Below are positions 11,002 through 19,645 of a DNA stretch of 64,000 nucleotides, piece after piece. A program made the position numbers and the translations under genes. The DNA lies in contig NZ_CP029427.2 in assembly GCF_002266465.3 (NCBI RefSeq), positions 1,862,501 through 1,926,500 on the forward strand, given 5' to 3'. Below the pieces are notes generated by a model. That model had not been told where the DNA came from. It saw nothing but the letters and a program-made list of their open reading frames with translations, and did no database searches. Within the stretch, counting starts at the first letter, position 1. Each line of letters starts with the position of its first letter. The stretch is from Bradyrhizobium symbiodeficiens. GTDB taxonomy: Bacteria; Pseudomonadota; Alphaproteobacteria; Rhizobiales; Xanthobacteraceae.

Positions 11002-13155
11002 CTATTCCTGCCTGCCTGGAGGCATCTCAAGGACCTGTTTGAGCAGCGTCGGATGGCCAAGCACGGCGTGCAGTTCGGATCTGTCGAGCCAGGCAGCGGC
11101 ATCCTCCTGGCTTTCGCATTGCTCGACCTTGGCGGTTGCGGTCGCAAGAGGCACGTCGACGAGCCCAAATCTGCGCGGGCTGGCAGGCGACAGCGAGCCC
11201 AGATGCTCGGCCAGCAATTCAGGGTCCCGGCCGAGCTGGTGTAGAGCCCCGGCCATTTCAGTGCGCTCGGATGCGGCGAGCTCGTTCGCGCGCAGCACCA
11301 CGGCAGGCGAGCTGTTGGTTTCCGGCGTGGCAAAGACTCCGGGCGCGCTCAGCCGCGAAGAGGTGATGATCCCCAACGGGATCGAAAGCAGCAGTCCCAG
11401 CACCACCGGCGACATCCAGAGCAGCAGGGGCAAGGAGACCGCATAGGCGCAGAGCGACAGGGCGAGGCCGAACAGTGTCGGTCCGGCGAGCTTTCGATAG
11501 ACTTCGCCGCGGGCAGGCCGTCCATCGCCTCGGCGCTGCACTTGCCAGCCTGCGTCCCGGCCGGCGAGAATTTCCACGACGGCCTTGGTCTGGAGGATCA
11601 TCATGCAGGGCGCTAGCAATGCAGCCACGAACGTCTCGCAAACGACACCCGCCAGAGCACGAAAGCTTCCTGCAAATCCGGCTCGTTCGTCACGATTGCT
11701 GATCAGAACCAGATAGGCCAGCAGCTTCGGCAGGATCAGAAGCCCCATTGTCGCGGCAAAGACCCAGGCCGCAAGCACCGGGTCCTGTTGCGGCCAGCTG
11801 GGAAACAAACTGAAGCCCTTCGGAAAGTATTCGGGCCGGATGAAGTGCGCCTGCAGCGAGATGAGCAGACCGAGCAACAGGAACAGAAGCCAGAGCGGCG
11901 CCGTCACGTAGGAGCCGATGCCGGTGAGCAGATGCAGCCTCGAAACCCAGTGCAGCCCGCGCGCCGGCAGAACCGCGAGATGCTGCAGGTTTCCCTGGCA
12001 CCAGCGACGGTCTCTCCCCGCAAAGTCCAGCAGCGACGGCGGGACCTCTTCGAAGCTGCCGCGAACCGCCGGGACCATATAGATCCCCCAGCCGGCGCGG
12101 CGCATCAACGCGGCCTCGACAAAATCATGGCTGAGGATGTGTCCTCCGAAAGGTTTGCGACCGCGGAGTTCGGGCAGTCCGGCCTCCGCAGCGAAGGCCT
12201 GTATCCGGATGATGGCGTTGTGGCCCCAATAGTTGCTGTCGCCGCCGTGCCACCAGGCATTGCCCGCCGTGATGAGGGGACCGTACACGCGTCCCGAAAA
12301 TTGCTGCAGCCTGCTGAACAGGGTGCGCGCGTTGACGATGACAGGCTGCGTCTGCATCAGCGCGCAAGTGGGGTGGCGTTCCATCGCGTGGACGATGCGA
12401 ACGATCGTGTCAGCCTCCATGAGGCTGTCCGCGTCGAGGACGATCATGTGATCATAGGCCGCGCCAAACCTGGTGACCCAGTCGGCGATGTTTCCGGACT
12501 TCCGCGCGGTGTTGTCGGAGCGATGCCGGTAGTACAGCCGATCTCCGCCGCAGGCACGGCGCAGCTGGATGAAGGCCATCTCTTCGCTGATCCAGACGTC
12601 CGGGTCGGTCGTATCGCTCAGCAAGAACCAGTCGAATTGTGCGCCATATCCGGTCGCTTCGACGGATTCATACATTGCGCGCAGCCGGGCCATCACATGA
12701 TGGGGGTCCTCGTTATAGGTCGGCATCAGCATGGCGGTGCGCGTGGTGATGGGAGGCAGCGGGTCTGTCGTGTCGATCGGCAGGCTGACCTGGCCGCGCG
12801 TCAGCAGCACGAAAAATCCGGCAAGGGCGGACATGAACGAGAACGCGACCCAGGCGAGCAGCACAAGGAACAGGCCGAGCAGCAGCGCCTCGAGAAAGGT
12901 GACACCGCCAATTTTCACCACGTCGTACATGCCGTAGGCGCCTGCAAGCGTCAGCAAGGCCGTACCGGCAAAGATGAAGAGACGGCGAGCCGTCAGGCTA
13001 GCGCTCGCCGGCGCTTGCGATTGCCGGACGCCGGCTGCGTGATCCAGCCTGCACGGCAGCATCGTCAGCGGGCTTTCCGGCGGCAGAAACGGGCGGGCGG
13101 GGGCGCTTGGCAGTGGCGCCTGCGACCGCTTCAGGGCGTCCATCGATAGATCCAT
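11002..13155 (-). CDS. opgH: Glucans biosynthesis glucosyltransferase H
   Basis: OpgH (MdoH) is the inner-membrane glucosyltransferase that polymerises and exports the backbone of osmoregulated periplasmic glucans. The 717-residue protein has N-terminal membrane helices near residues 55-120. A GT2 catalytic domain follows: TAMLMPTYNEDP, IVLDADSLMEADT, then the RDRRWCQGN form of the QxxRW motif. Several C-terminal helices complete it. The start at 13155 overlaps the end of opgG by 25 bases. A second in-frame ATG at 13143 would reduce this to 13. The order opgG-opgH matches the classical operon and supports the assignment. Confidence 0.93.
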   Translation of the reverse strand: MDLSMDALKRSQAPLPSAPARPFLPPESPLTMLPCRLDHAAGVRQSQAPASASLTARRLFIFAGTALLTLAGAYGMYDVVKIGGVTFLEALLLGLFLVLLAWVAFSFMSALAGFFVLLTRGQVSLPIDTTDPLPPITTRTAMLMPTYNEDPHHVMARLRAMYESVEATGYGAQFDWFLLSDTTDPDVWISEEMAFIQLRRACGGDRLYYRHRSDNTARKSGNIADWVTRFGAAYDHMIVLDADSLMEADTIVRIVHAMERHPTCALMQTQPVIVNARTLFSRLQQFSGRVYGPLITAGNAWWHGGDSNYWGHNAIIRIQAFAAEAGLPELRGRKPFGGHILSHDFVEAALMRRAGWGIYMVPAVRGSFEEVPPSLLDFAGRDRRWCQGNLQHLAVLPARGLHWVSRLHLLTGIGSYVTAPLWLLFLLLGLLISLQAHFIRPEYFPKGFSLFPSWPQQDPVLAAWVFAATMGLLILPKLLAYLVLISNRDERAGFAGSFRALAGVVCETFVAALLAPCMMILQTKAVVEILAGRDAGWQVQRRGDGRPARGEVYRKLAGPTLFGLALSLCAYAVSLPLLLWMSPVVLGLLLSIPLGIITSSRLSAPGVFATPETNSSPAVVLRANELAASERTEMAGALHQLGRDPELLAEHLGSLSPASPRRFGLVDVPLATATAKVEQCESQEDAAAWLDRSELHAVLGHPTLLKQVLEMPPGRQE

Positions 13156-14642
13156 ATTTCAGAGACCGGCGCATCGTTCTGCGCGAGGAAAGCGCGCAGT
13201 TCGATCGACGGCTGCCCCTTGACCGAGCATTGGAAGCTCAGACGCCATCCGCCAGTCGCGGGATTTGGTTGCGTGACGATGTTGCTGATTTCAGCTTTTT
13301 CAGCGGTCACCATGCCTTTGACGGCCTTGGGATCGATGCTTTTGAGGCGATCGCCCATCAGCTCCAGGACGAACAGCTTGCTGTCATCGCCACGGCTGCC
13401 GATACCCGTGCGCGTGAACCGCGCCAGTGCGTCGGCTTTCGGCGCGTCCGGCCCCCAGTGCAGTCGATAGGTAAAGATGTGCTCGCTCTTTGCCGTCAGG
13501 GGCTGTTTCGGCTGCCAGAGCGTGGCGATATTGTCGTGGACCTCTTCCTTGGTCGGTATCTCGATCAGTTTCACCGCCCCTTCGCCCCAATCGCCGATCG
13601 GCTCGAACCAGAGGCTCGGGCGGGTCTCAAAACTGGATTCCAGATCCTGATAAGCGAGATAATTCCTCTCCCGCTGCATGAGGCCGAAGCCGCCAGGATT
13701 GACATCGGCAAAACTGCTGACCTGCAAATCGTGCGGATTGTTGAGCGGCCGCCAGAGCTGCTCACCTCTGCCGTTGAAGATCGAAAGTCCATCCGAGTCG
13801 TGAACCGAGGGGCGGAAATCATCGAAGTCCTTCCGATCGTTCGGACCGAAGAAGAACATGCTGGTCATCGGCGCGAGCCCCGCGTGCTCGACGTCGACCC
13901 GCGGATAGAGAGCCATCTCGACGTCGAATACCGTGGTTTGGCCCGGCCGTATGGTGAAGCGGTAGCTGGCTGCTGCGCTCTTGCTGTCGAGCAGCGCATG
14001 GACCACCATCGAGGAGGAGTTCGGCGCCGGCTTCTCCAGCCAGAACGCCTTGAACACCGGAAACTCTTCGCCTTTGCTCTCGCCTGTATCGATCGCAAGC
14101 CCCCGCGCCGACAGACCATAGGTCTGTCCTTTCGCAACGGCCCGGAAGTAGCTTGCGCCAAGGAATACGCAAAGTTCGTCGTAATAATCGGGTTTGTTGA
14201 TCGGGGTATGGATACGGAAGCCGGCGAACCCGAGGTCCGCATCCGGCCATTGCCCGAGCCCTTCGCCGAACGAAAAGTCGGCGCGCCGATACGACACCGG
14301 TGTGACGCTCCTGTTCGCCACCTCGAAGATGTCGACCCTGTTCTTGTAGAAGAAGCCGCGGTGGAAGAACTGCACCTGGAACGGCAGCTTTTCGTCACGC
14401 CATAGCGCCTTTTCGGGTGCGAACCGAATGGATCGGTATTGGTCGTAGTTGAGATTCGTCAGTGCGTCCGGAAGCTTCTCGTCCGGCGCCACGAACGGCT
14501 TGGCGGCAAGGGCGCGCGCCTGCTCGCGCACGGTGGAAGGGCTGAAGGGCGGGGCGTCGCCGGCCTGAGCGTCCGCAGCCCGTGGCAGTATGGCTGCAGC
14601 TGAAACAGCAGCTGATGCGCGAAGAAGGTCTCGGCGGTTCAC
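13131..14642 (-). CDS. opgG: Periplasmic glucans biosynthesis protein (OpgG/OpgD family)
   Basis: The periplasmic protein is needed for building the glucan backbone or its branches together with OpgH. I placed the start at GTG 14642. It has a GGGAG ribosome site about 8 bases upstream and begins directly with a twin-arginine signal (NRRDLLRASAAVSAAAILP, then a cleavable ADA-Q site). A longer form from a GTG at 14744 is possible but would bury the signal. The body shows the MdoG pattern (LNYDQYRSIRFAPEKALWR; LPFQVQFFHRGFFY). The Tat signal resembles OpgD, the Tat-exported paralogue, more than OpgG, so the symbol is provisional. Confidence 0.88.
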   Translation of the reverse strand: MNRRDLLRASAAVSAAAILPRAADAQAGDAPPFSPSTVREQARALAAKPFVAPDEKLPDALTNLNYDQYRSIRFAPEKALWRDEKLPFQVQFFHRGFFYKNRVDIFEVANRSVTPVSYRRADFSFGEGLGQWPDADLGFAGFRIHTPINKPDYYDELCVFLGASYFRAVAKGQTYGLSARGLAIDTGESKGEEFPVFKAFWLEKPAPNSSSMVVHALLDSKSAAASYRFTIRPGQTTVFDVEMALYPRVDVEHAGLAPMTSMFFFGPNDRKDFDDFRPSVHDSDGLSIFNGRGEQLWRPLNNPHDLQVSSFADVNPGGFGLMQRERNYLAYQDLESSFETRPSLWFEPIGDWGEGAVKLIEIPTKEEVHDNIATLWQPKQPLTAKSEHIFTYRLHWGPDAPKADALARFTRTGIGSRGDDSKLFVLELMGDRLKSIDPKAVKGMVTAEKAEISNIVTQPNPATGGWRLSFQCSVKGQPSIELRAFLAQNDAPVSEIWIYRWTP

Positions 14643-14780
14643 GCGCGTCTCCCGGTTTTGGAAGAGATGGAAACGGCCAATGTTCCCGGGAGTTCCATTG
14701 CTCGGCGTGGCCGTCGCGACATCTAGGGAGGTCAGCTGTTGCACCGTTATGAGCGACGCAACGTCCGGATATTGCCTGCG

Positions 14781-15425
14781 TCAGCGCGGGCACTCGGCGC
14801 CGCTATCGATCCAGGCCTGCACCAGCTCGCCCGCCACCTGCTGGCTGCCCGGAGCCGGCTTGCGGCCTTCGCCGGGATTCCAACCCCACGCGACGAGATC
14901 ATCCTTGGCGATGTGTTCCTGCAGCGCGGCGAGGTCACGACCGCCATTGAGTTGGACGTCCTTCAGCTGGCGGCAAATGTCGCCCAACGACTTGCCTTCC
15001 CACGCCATGGACAGTGGCGCGAAGCCCCATCGCGGATGACCGGGAATGCTTCGATAGGTGGCCGCTTCGTGAAGCGAAAAGTTCTTCCCGCTATGGCATC
15101 CGGAGCAGCTGACCTCGTAATGCCCGGTCTCGGCACGCCATATAGGCGGTACATGCTCGTGGCTATCGTCGCCCTGCAACGGATGATCGCCGGCCGGGTG
15201 GCAATTCATGCAACGCGGATTGGTGAGCACCTTGCCGATTTCTTCGAACAGCGCGCGCGAGCGGTCGGCTTGATTTGAAATCGACGAAAACCCGGCGGCA
15301 TTCCGCAGTGTTGTGGAAGCAGACGAGGGGTCCGCACCGCTCGGGCGAGAGCCAGCCATCGCTACGACGAAAGCGAACATCGCAAGGCTTCCGGCCCGAA
15401 CGGCGAATTGAGGCGCGCGGATCAT
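14781..15425 (-). CDS. Periplasmic diheme cytochrome-like protein
   Basis: The 214-residue protein begins with a secretion signal (hydrophobic core about residues 12-28). It has two covalent-heme motifs, CMNCH near residue 72 and CSGCH near residue 107, so it should be a periplasmic or membrane-attached c-type cytochrome with two hemes. Similar rhizobial proteins are annotated as isoquinoline 1-oxidoreductase subunit, a name I regard as weakly founded. It lies upstream of opgG, with 138 bases between its stop and the chosen opgG start, on the same strand. Its electron partner is not visible in the window. Confidence 0.78.
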   Translation of the reverse strand: MIRAPQFAVRAGSLAMFAFVVAMAGSRPSGADPSSASTTLRNAAGFSSISNQADRSRALFEEIGKVLTNPRCMNCHPAGDHPLQGDDSHEHVPPIWRAETGHYEVSCSGCHSGKNFSLHEAATYRSIPGHPRWGFAPLSMAWEGKSLGDICRQLKDVQLNGGRDLAALQEHIAKDDLVAWGWNPGEGRKPAPGSQQVAGELVQAWIDSGAECPR

Positions 15426-15487
15426 GACATCCTAATCGACGCCTCCTGGTTTAGTTCCCGCGCCGCCAGGATCAGGTCCTGGCGCGC

Positions 15488-15691
15488 CTATTCCTCGTCT
15501 TCGTCTTCATCCTCGTCGTCCTCGTCCAACTCTTCCAGTTGTTCGAGCACGGCGAGCGGTAGGGTCTCGCGAAACAAATCGCCTTCCACGCCCATCCAGA
15601 GACAGAGTGCGTCGTCGCCCTTCACTTCGGCGACGGTGAGCGGCTGCCCGCCGGATTTCAGCATGACGATATCGCCGGCTTTCAGTTCCAT
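15488..15691 (-). CDS. YodC family (DUF2158) protein
   Basis: The 67-residue protein matches the DUF2158 core: the first 17 residues (MELKAGDIVMLKSGGQP) and a CLWMG segment near residue 30. It ends in an unusual acidic run of Asp and Glu (about residues 53-67). The family is a small SH3-like barrel of unknown function. An upstream purine-rich sequence (AGGACC) can serve as ribosome site for the ATG at 15691. It stands between the diheme cytochrome and a non-coding stretch. Confidence 0.8.
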   Translation of the reverse strand: MELKAGDIVMLKSGGQPLTVAEVKGDDALCLWMGVEGDLFRETLPLAVLEQLEELDEDDEDEDEDEE

Positions 15692-16013
15692 GGATGGTCC
15701 TTTCAGGTTGATTGACTTAAGAAGCTAGCAAGCCGTCATGACACGCCAATCACGGGATGGAGACCCGCGAATGTGTCCGGCTGGCCTCAACTTCCTAAAC
15801 GCCTATGGCAGAGGTTCGAGTGGGGGATCGCTCGATGGTCACCAAGGGCTGTTCCGTCCCGGGCGCGGCGATGATTGCATCATGCGCCCGTTTTGCCCGA
15901 CGGGTCAAATGATTTCGTAAAATCAGCAGTTCGTTTTCGGCGTGCCGTAAGCCGTTGTTATTGCAGCAGCCGTCTACTGTGCATGGGGTTGTTTTTCGAT
16001 ATTTTGCTTTTGG
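15692..16013. other. Intergenic stretch without a gene
   Basis: I see no convincing gene in these 322 bases. The stretch separates the YodC-like gene from the end of the HAD gene, both on the minus strand, so the YodC promoter should lie in its left part. The only recognisable element is the short repeat near 15974-15995 described separately. A short plus-strand frame at 15738-15920 lacks a ribosome site and any recognisable composition. Confidence 0.5.
15974..15995 (+). repeat. Short intergenic repeat, copy 1 of 2
   Basis: A 22-base sequence built around TGTGCATGGGGTTGTTTT is identical to bases 63640-63661. The similarity continues weakly for about 20 more T-rich bases. Here it lies just past the 3' end of the HAD gene. 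Its second copy lies in the promoter region of the radical SAM gene. Confidence 0.75.
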
Positions 16014-16754
16014 TCAGGTCCGGTCCGGCACCAGTTCGGTCAGCGAGCGGATAATGCGGTCGGGTCTGACCGTCGAGCCCTCGGGCAGGCCGTCGCCGTG
16101 CACGTCGATCCAGATCGCGTAGATACCGAGGCGCTGCGGCGTCACCACTTCCCATTCCAGATTGTCGCCGATCATCCACGTGTCCGCGGGCGTGACCCCA
16201 AGCGCTTCCATCGCGTGCAGATAGGCGCGCTCCTCGGGCTTGCCGAAACCGTGCTCGCCCTCGATCTGGATGTGGTCGAAGCGGTGCGCCAGCTCGAACC
16301 TCTCGACCTTGGCGCGCTGCATGTCGGCGGCGCCATTGGTCACCAGCGCAAGCTTGATACCGCGCGCCTTCAATTGATCGATCGCCTCATGCGCGCCGGG
16401 GAAGACGAACATCTCCTCCTCGCGATAGGCGGTGAAGCGGTCGGCGAGGCGGATGGCGAGGTCGTCGGGCAGGGCGCGATGGCCGGCCGCCGCGAGCGCG
16501 GCAAAGCCGCCCTTGACCGTGAGGTGCCGCGCTTCGGCGAGCTTCATCCGCCAAGCGGCTTCGGCGTTCGCCCAGAAGTTTCGCGCGAACGCGAGGACCG
16601 TGGTTGCGACCAGCTCGGGCGGCAGCGGCGCAAGCTCGTCGGCAAATTCCTTCGCGATCGTGTTCCAGGCGATCTCGGGCCGGCCGTAGGCCGACAGGAT
16701 GGTGTCGTCCATGTCGATCAGCATGGCGCGGGGAAGCGGCTTCGAAACAGTCAT
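16014..16754 (-). CDS. HAD family hydrolase
   Basis: The 246-residue protein is a haloacid-dehalogenase-type phosphatase. Motif I is [14 protein letters not shown] near residue 12, motif II is [19 protein letters not shown], and motif IV is [20 protein letters not shown] helical cap of the C1 type lies between motifs I and II. The substrate is unknown; phosphoglycolate-like and nucleotidase activities both occur in this subgroup. I chose ATG 16754, which forms a 4-base overlap with the hemF stop, over GTG 16760. Co-translation with hemF is likely. Confidence 0.88.
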   Translation of the reverse strand: MTVSKPLPRAMLIDMDDTILSAYGRPEIAWNTIAKEFADELAPLPPELVATTVLAFARNFWANAEAAWRMKLAEARHLTVKGGFAALAAAGHRALPDDLAIRLADRFTAYREEEMFVFPGAHEAIDQLKARGIKLALVTNGAADMQRAKVERFELAHRFDHIQIEGEHGFGKPEERAYLHAMEALGVTPADTWMIGDNLEWEVVTPQRLGIYAIWIDVHGDGLPEGSTVRPDRIIRSLTELVPDRT

Positions 16755-17644
16755 GGCCACTTCACCTCCGGCGGCATCGACGACAGGATCGAATCGACAT
16801 TGCCGCCGGTCTTGAGCCCGAAGATGGTGCCGCGATCATAGAGCAAATTGAATTCGACGTAGCGGCCGCGCCGGATCAACTGCTCCTCGCGGTCGGCAGC
16901 AGTCCAGGCGTTCGCGAAATTGCGCCTGACGATCTCGGGGTAGATCTTCAGGAAGGCGCGGCCGACCTCCTTGGTGAAGGCGAGATCGGCGTTCCAGTCG
17001 CCGCTGTCATGCCAGTCGTAGAAGATGCCGCCGATGCCGCGCGCCTCTTTGCGGTGCGGTAGATAGAAATATTCGTCGCACCATGTCTTGTACTTGTCGT
17101 AGTCGGCAACCCCGTTCGGCTGCGCACAGGCCTGCTTCATCGCGGCGTGGAAGGCGATGGTGTCCGCATCGTCCTGCGTCCGCCTTCGGTCCAGCACCGG
17201 CGTGAGATCGGCGCCGCCGCCGAACCAGGCTTTGGTGGTGGCGACGAAGCGGGTGTTCATGTGCACGGCGGGCACGTTCGGATTGCGCATATGCGCGATC
17301 AGCGAAATGCCCGAAGCCCAGAATTTGGGATCCTCCGCGGCACCGGGAATCTGGGCGCGAAATTCGGGCGCAAACTCGCCATGCACGGTTGAGCAGTGCA
17401 CGCCGACCTTCTCGAACAGGCGGCCATGCATCATCGACATCACGCCGCCGCCGCCGGGCGCGCCGGTATGGTCGGTGCGCTGCCAGGGCGTGCGCTTGAA
17501 GCGGCCGGCCTCGCCCGGGTAGAGGCTTTGCGGGGCGTCGTCCTCAAGCCGCTCGAAGCTCGCGCAGATGTCGTCGCGCAAGGCTTCGAACCAGCTGCGG
17601 GCACGGGTCTTGCGGTCTTCGATCTCCGCCATGTCCATCTGCAT
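16751..17644 (-). CDS. hemF: Oxygen-dependent coproporphyrinogen III oxidase
   Basis: HemF converts coproporphyrinogen III to protoporphyrinogen IX with O2, a late step of heme synthesis. The 297-residue length is normal for the family. Signature segments are present: [59 protein letters not shown], and the C-terminal [17 protein letters not shown]. It lies 12 bases downstream of queE and overlaps the HAD gene, so it sits in a minus-strand run trmL - queE - hemF - HAD. Aerobic heme synthesis fits the nearby bc1 complex and the phytochrome heme oxygenase. Confidence 0.96.
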   Translation of the reverse strand: MQMDMAEIEDRKTRARSWFEALRDDICASFERLEDDAPQSLYPGEAGRFKRTPWQRTDHTGAPGGGGVMSMMHGRLFEKVGVHCSTVHGEFAPEFRAQIPGAAEDPKFWASGISLIAHMRNPNVPAVHMNTRFVATTKAWFGGGADLTPVLDRRRTQDDADTIAFHAAMKQACAQPNGVADYDKYKTWCDEYFYLPHRKEARGIGGIFYDWHDSGDWNADLAFTKEVGRAFLKIYPEIVRRNFANAWTAADREEQLIRRGRYVEFNLLYDRGTIFGLKTGGNVDSILSSMPPEVKWP

Positions 17645-17656
17645 CCCGGTCGCGTC

Positions 17657-18289
17657 CTATCTGATGCCGAGCGATTTGTGCGTCTGCACGCTGAGCCGCC
17701 ATTGCGGATGGCGCAGGCAGTAGTCGATCGCGCGCGCGGTGTTCTCGATGACCTCGGCCCCGTCCATCGGCTGCAGCGAGAAGCGCTCGAAGGCGAGGTC
17801 CTCGAAGGCTTCAGGGGCGGCGAGGGCCTGCGGATAGACCAGCTTCAACTCGTGGCCCTGGCGCAGCACCAGCTCGCTGCCGCCCTTGGGGCTGACGCAG
17901 ATCCAGTCGAGCCCCTCGGGAGCTGCGATGGTGCCGTTGGTCTCGACGCCGATCTCGAAGCCGCGGGCGTGGAGCGCCTCGATCAGCGCGGCGTCGACCT
18001 GGAGCAGCGGCTCGCCGCCGGTCAGCACCACGTAGCGGTTGGCGGCGGTGGCACGCCATTGCGCGGCGATGGTGTCGGCGAGTTCCGCGGCCGAGCCGTA
18101 GCGGCCGCCGAGGGTGCCGTCGGTTCCGACGAAATCGGTGTCGCAGAACTTGCAGGTGGCCTCGAGACGGTCCGCCTCGCGGCCGCTCCAGAGGTTGCAG
18201 CCGGCAAAACGGCAGAACACGGACGCACGCCCGGCATGGGCGCCTTCGCCTTGCAGGGTCAGGAAGATCTCCTTGACCGCGTAACTCAC
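17657..18289 (-). CDS. queE: 7-carboxy-7-deazaguanine synthase
   Basis: QueE is a radical SAM enzyme that makes 7-carboxy-7-deazaguanine for queuosine and related deazapurines. The 210-residue protein starts MSYAVKEIFLTLQGEG. It has the cluster-binding cysteines in CRFAGCNLW and CKFCDTD, where the first-to-second spacing is extended as in QueE. The glycine-rich segment VVLTGGEPLLQ and the SPKGG segment follow. No other que genes are in the window. It is 18 bases downstream of trmL, so two tRNA-modification genes are adjacent. Confidence 0.93.
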   Translation of the reverse strand: MSYAVKEIFLTLQGEGAHAGRASVFCRFAGCNLWSGREADRLEATCKFCDTDFVGTDGTLGGRYGSAAELADTIAAQWRATAANRYVVLTGGEPLLQVDAALIEALHARGFEIGVETNGTIAAPEGLDWICVSPKGGSELVLRQGHELKLVYPQALAAPEAFEDLAFERFSLQPMDGAEVIENTARAIDYCLRHPQWRLSVQTHKSLGIR

Positions 18290-18307
18290 TCGTCTCTCCT
18301 CAATCTG

Positions 18308-18766
18308 TCAGGCCTGCGGGTTCCGGATCTGCCGCAGCGCCTCGCCGGCGGCCATGGCCGCGGTCATGGCGACATTGAGCGACCGCAGCCCCGCTTTGAT
18401 CGGGATCACCAGCCGCGCATCGGCGGCCTCGACCACCGCGTCGGTGACACCGGCGCTCTCGCGCCCGAATAGCAGGATGTCCGACGTCTGGTAACGGAAA
18501 TCGCGGTAGTCGGTGGCAGCTTTGGTGGTGAACAGCAGCAGGCGGTAGTCATGTGCCGCGCGCCAATCCTCGAATTTCGACCAGGAGTCATGGCGGGTCA
18601 GGCTGACATGGTCGAGGTAGTCCATTCCCGCCCGGCGGAACAGGCGGTCGGAGACGGGGAAGCCCGCCGGTTCGATGATGTGGGCGGCGATGCCCAGGCA
18701 GGCGCAAAGCCTGAGAATCGTGCCGGTGTTCTGGGCGATGTCGGGTTGGAAAAGCGCTATCTGCAT
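18308..18766 (-). CDS. trmL: tRNA (cytidine(34)-2'-O)-methyltransferase
   Basis: The 152-residue protein is a SPOUT (trefoil-knot) methyltransferase of the TrmL type, which methylates the wobble ribose of certain tRNA-Leu. The start IALFQPDIAQNTGTILRLCA and the knot segments LLFGRESAGV and GLRSLNVAMTAAMAAGEALR are characteristic. It is the first gene of the minus-strand run toward hemF. The 286-base gap upstream is shared with the divergent petA gene and should hold promoters in both directions. Confidence 0.94.
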   Translation of the reverse strand: MQIALFQPDIAQNTGTILRLCACLGIAAHIIEPAGFPVSDRLFRRAGMDYLDHVSLTRHDSWSKFEDWRAAHDYRLLLFTTKAATDYRDFRYQTSDILLFGRESAGVTDAVVEAADARLVIPIKAGLRSLNVAMTAAMAAGEALRQIRNPQA

Positions 18767-19052
18767 GGGCTGTGCGAGGGCTGTATCGGGGCGATGCGTG
18801 CCGGAAATGTCTCACTAAAACACCGCCGGCCGCGGAATTCGTGCATTGCACGCTCCCGCGCCGATAGCGGGCTTGCGCTCGCCCGGCAAGGGTGCCAATA
18901 GAACGATTCTGGACTGCTGTTTCATCCGTTTAGAGGTGAATGAGCGAAGTTCTGCCGCCGCGGGGGGCCGCGGGCGCCGGCAGACTGTTCCGGGGACCTT
19001 GGGGGCTCCTGGAGCGGTTCCACCGGTGGCATAAGAAGAAAGGGTTGGAATC

Positions 19053-19583
19053 GTGACGACAGCGTCTTCGGCGGACCATCCGACACGCCGTGATTTCTTA
19101 TTCGTTGCAACCGGGGCAGCTGCAGCAGTAGGGGGCGCAGCCGCGCTCTGGCCCTTCATCTCCCAAATGAATCCTGACGCGTCGACCATCGCCGCCGGTG
19201 CGCCGATCGAGGTCGATCTCAGTCCGGTCGCCGAAGGTCAGGACATCAAGGTGTTCTGGCGCGGCAAGCCGATCTACATCAGCCACCGCACCAAGAAGCA
19301 GATCGACGAGGCGCGCGCCGTCAACGTGGCGAGCCTGCCCGATCCGCAGACCGACGAGGCCCGGGTCAAGTCCGGCCACGAGCAATGGCTGGTCGTGATC
19401 GGCATCTGCACCCATCTCGGCTGCATCCCGATCGCCCATGAAGGCAATTACGACGGGTTCTTCTGCCCCTGCCATGGTTCGCAGTACGATTCGTCCGGCC
19501 GCATCCGCCAGGGGCCCGCGCCCTTGAACCTGCCGGTGCCGCCGTACACTTTCGTTTCCGACACCAAAATCCAGATCGGCTGA
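19053..19583 (+). CDS. petA: Ubiquinol-cytochrome c reductase iron-sulfur (Rieske) subunit
   Basis: The 176-residue protein is the Rieske subunit of the bc1 complex. It has a Tat-type anchor ([20 protein letters not shown], uncleaved). The [2Fe-2S] ligands are C119 and H121 in CTHLGC, and C138 and H141 in CPCHGS. C124 and C140 are placed to form the usual disulfide. The start is GTG 19053. The fused cytochrome b/c1 gene follows after 62 bases. The pair corresponds to the fbcF-fbcH operon known from Bradyrhizobium japonicum. Confidence 0.97.
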   Translation: MTTASSADHPTRRDFLFVATGAAAAVGGAAALWPFISQMNPDASTIAAGAPIEVDLSPVAEGQDIKVFWRGKPIYISHRTKKQIDEARAVNVASLPDPQTDEARVKSGHEQWLVVIGICTHLGCIPIAHEGNYDGFFCPCHGSQYDSSGRIRQGPAPLNLPVPPYTFVSDTKIQIG

Positions 19584-19645
19584 GCCTCGGACCCGCGTCC
19601 GAAGCTTCGCGCCGTCTCGTCGTTTTATTTCCTCAGGATCGCATC

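Noticed and set aside
15800..15850. A GGTTCGAGT stretch resembling a tRNA T-loop
   Set aside because: No acceptor or anticodon stem could be built around it.
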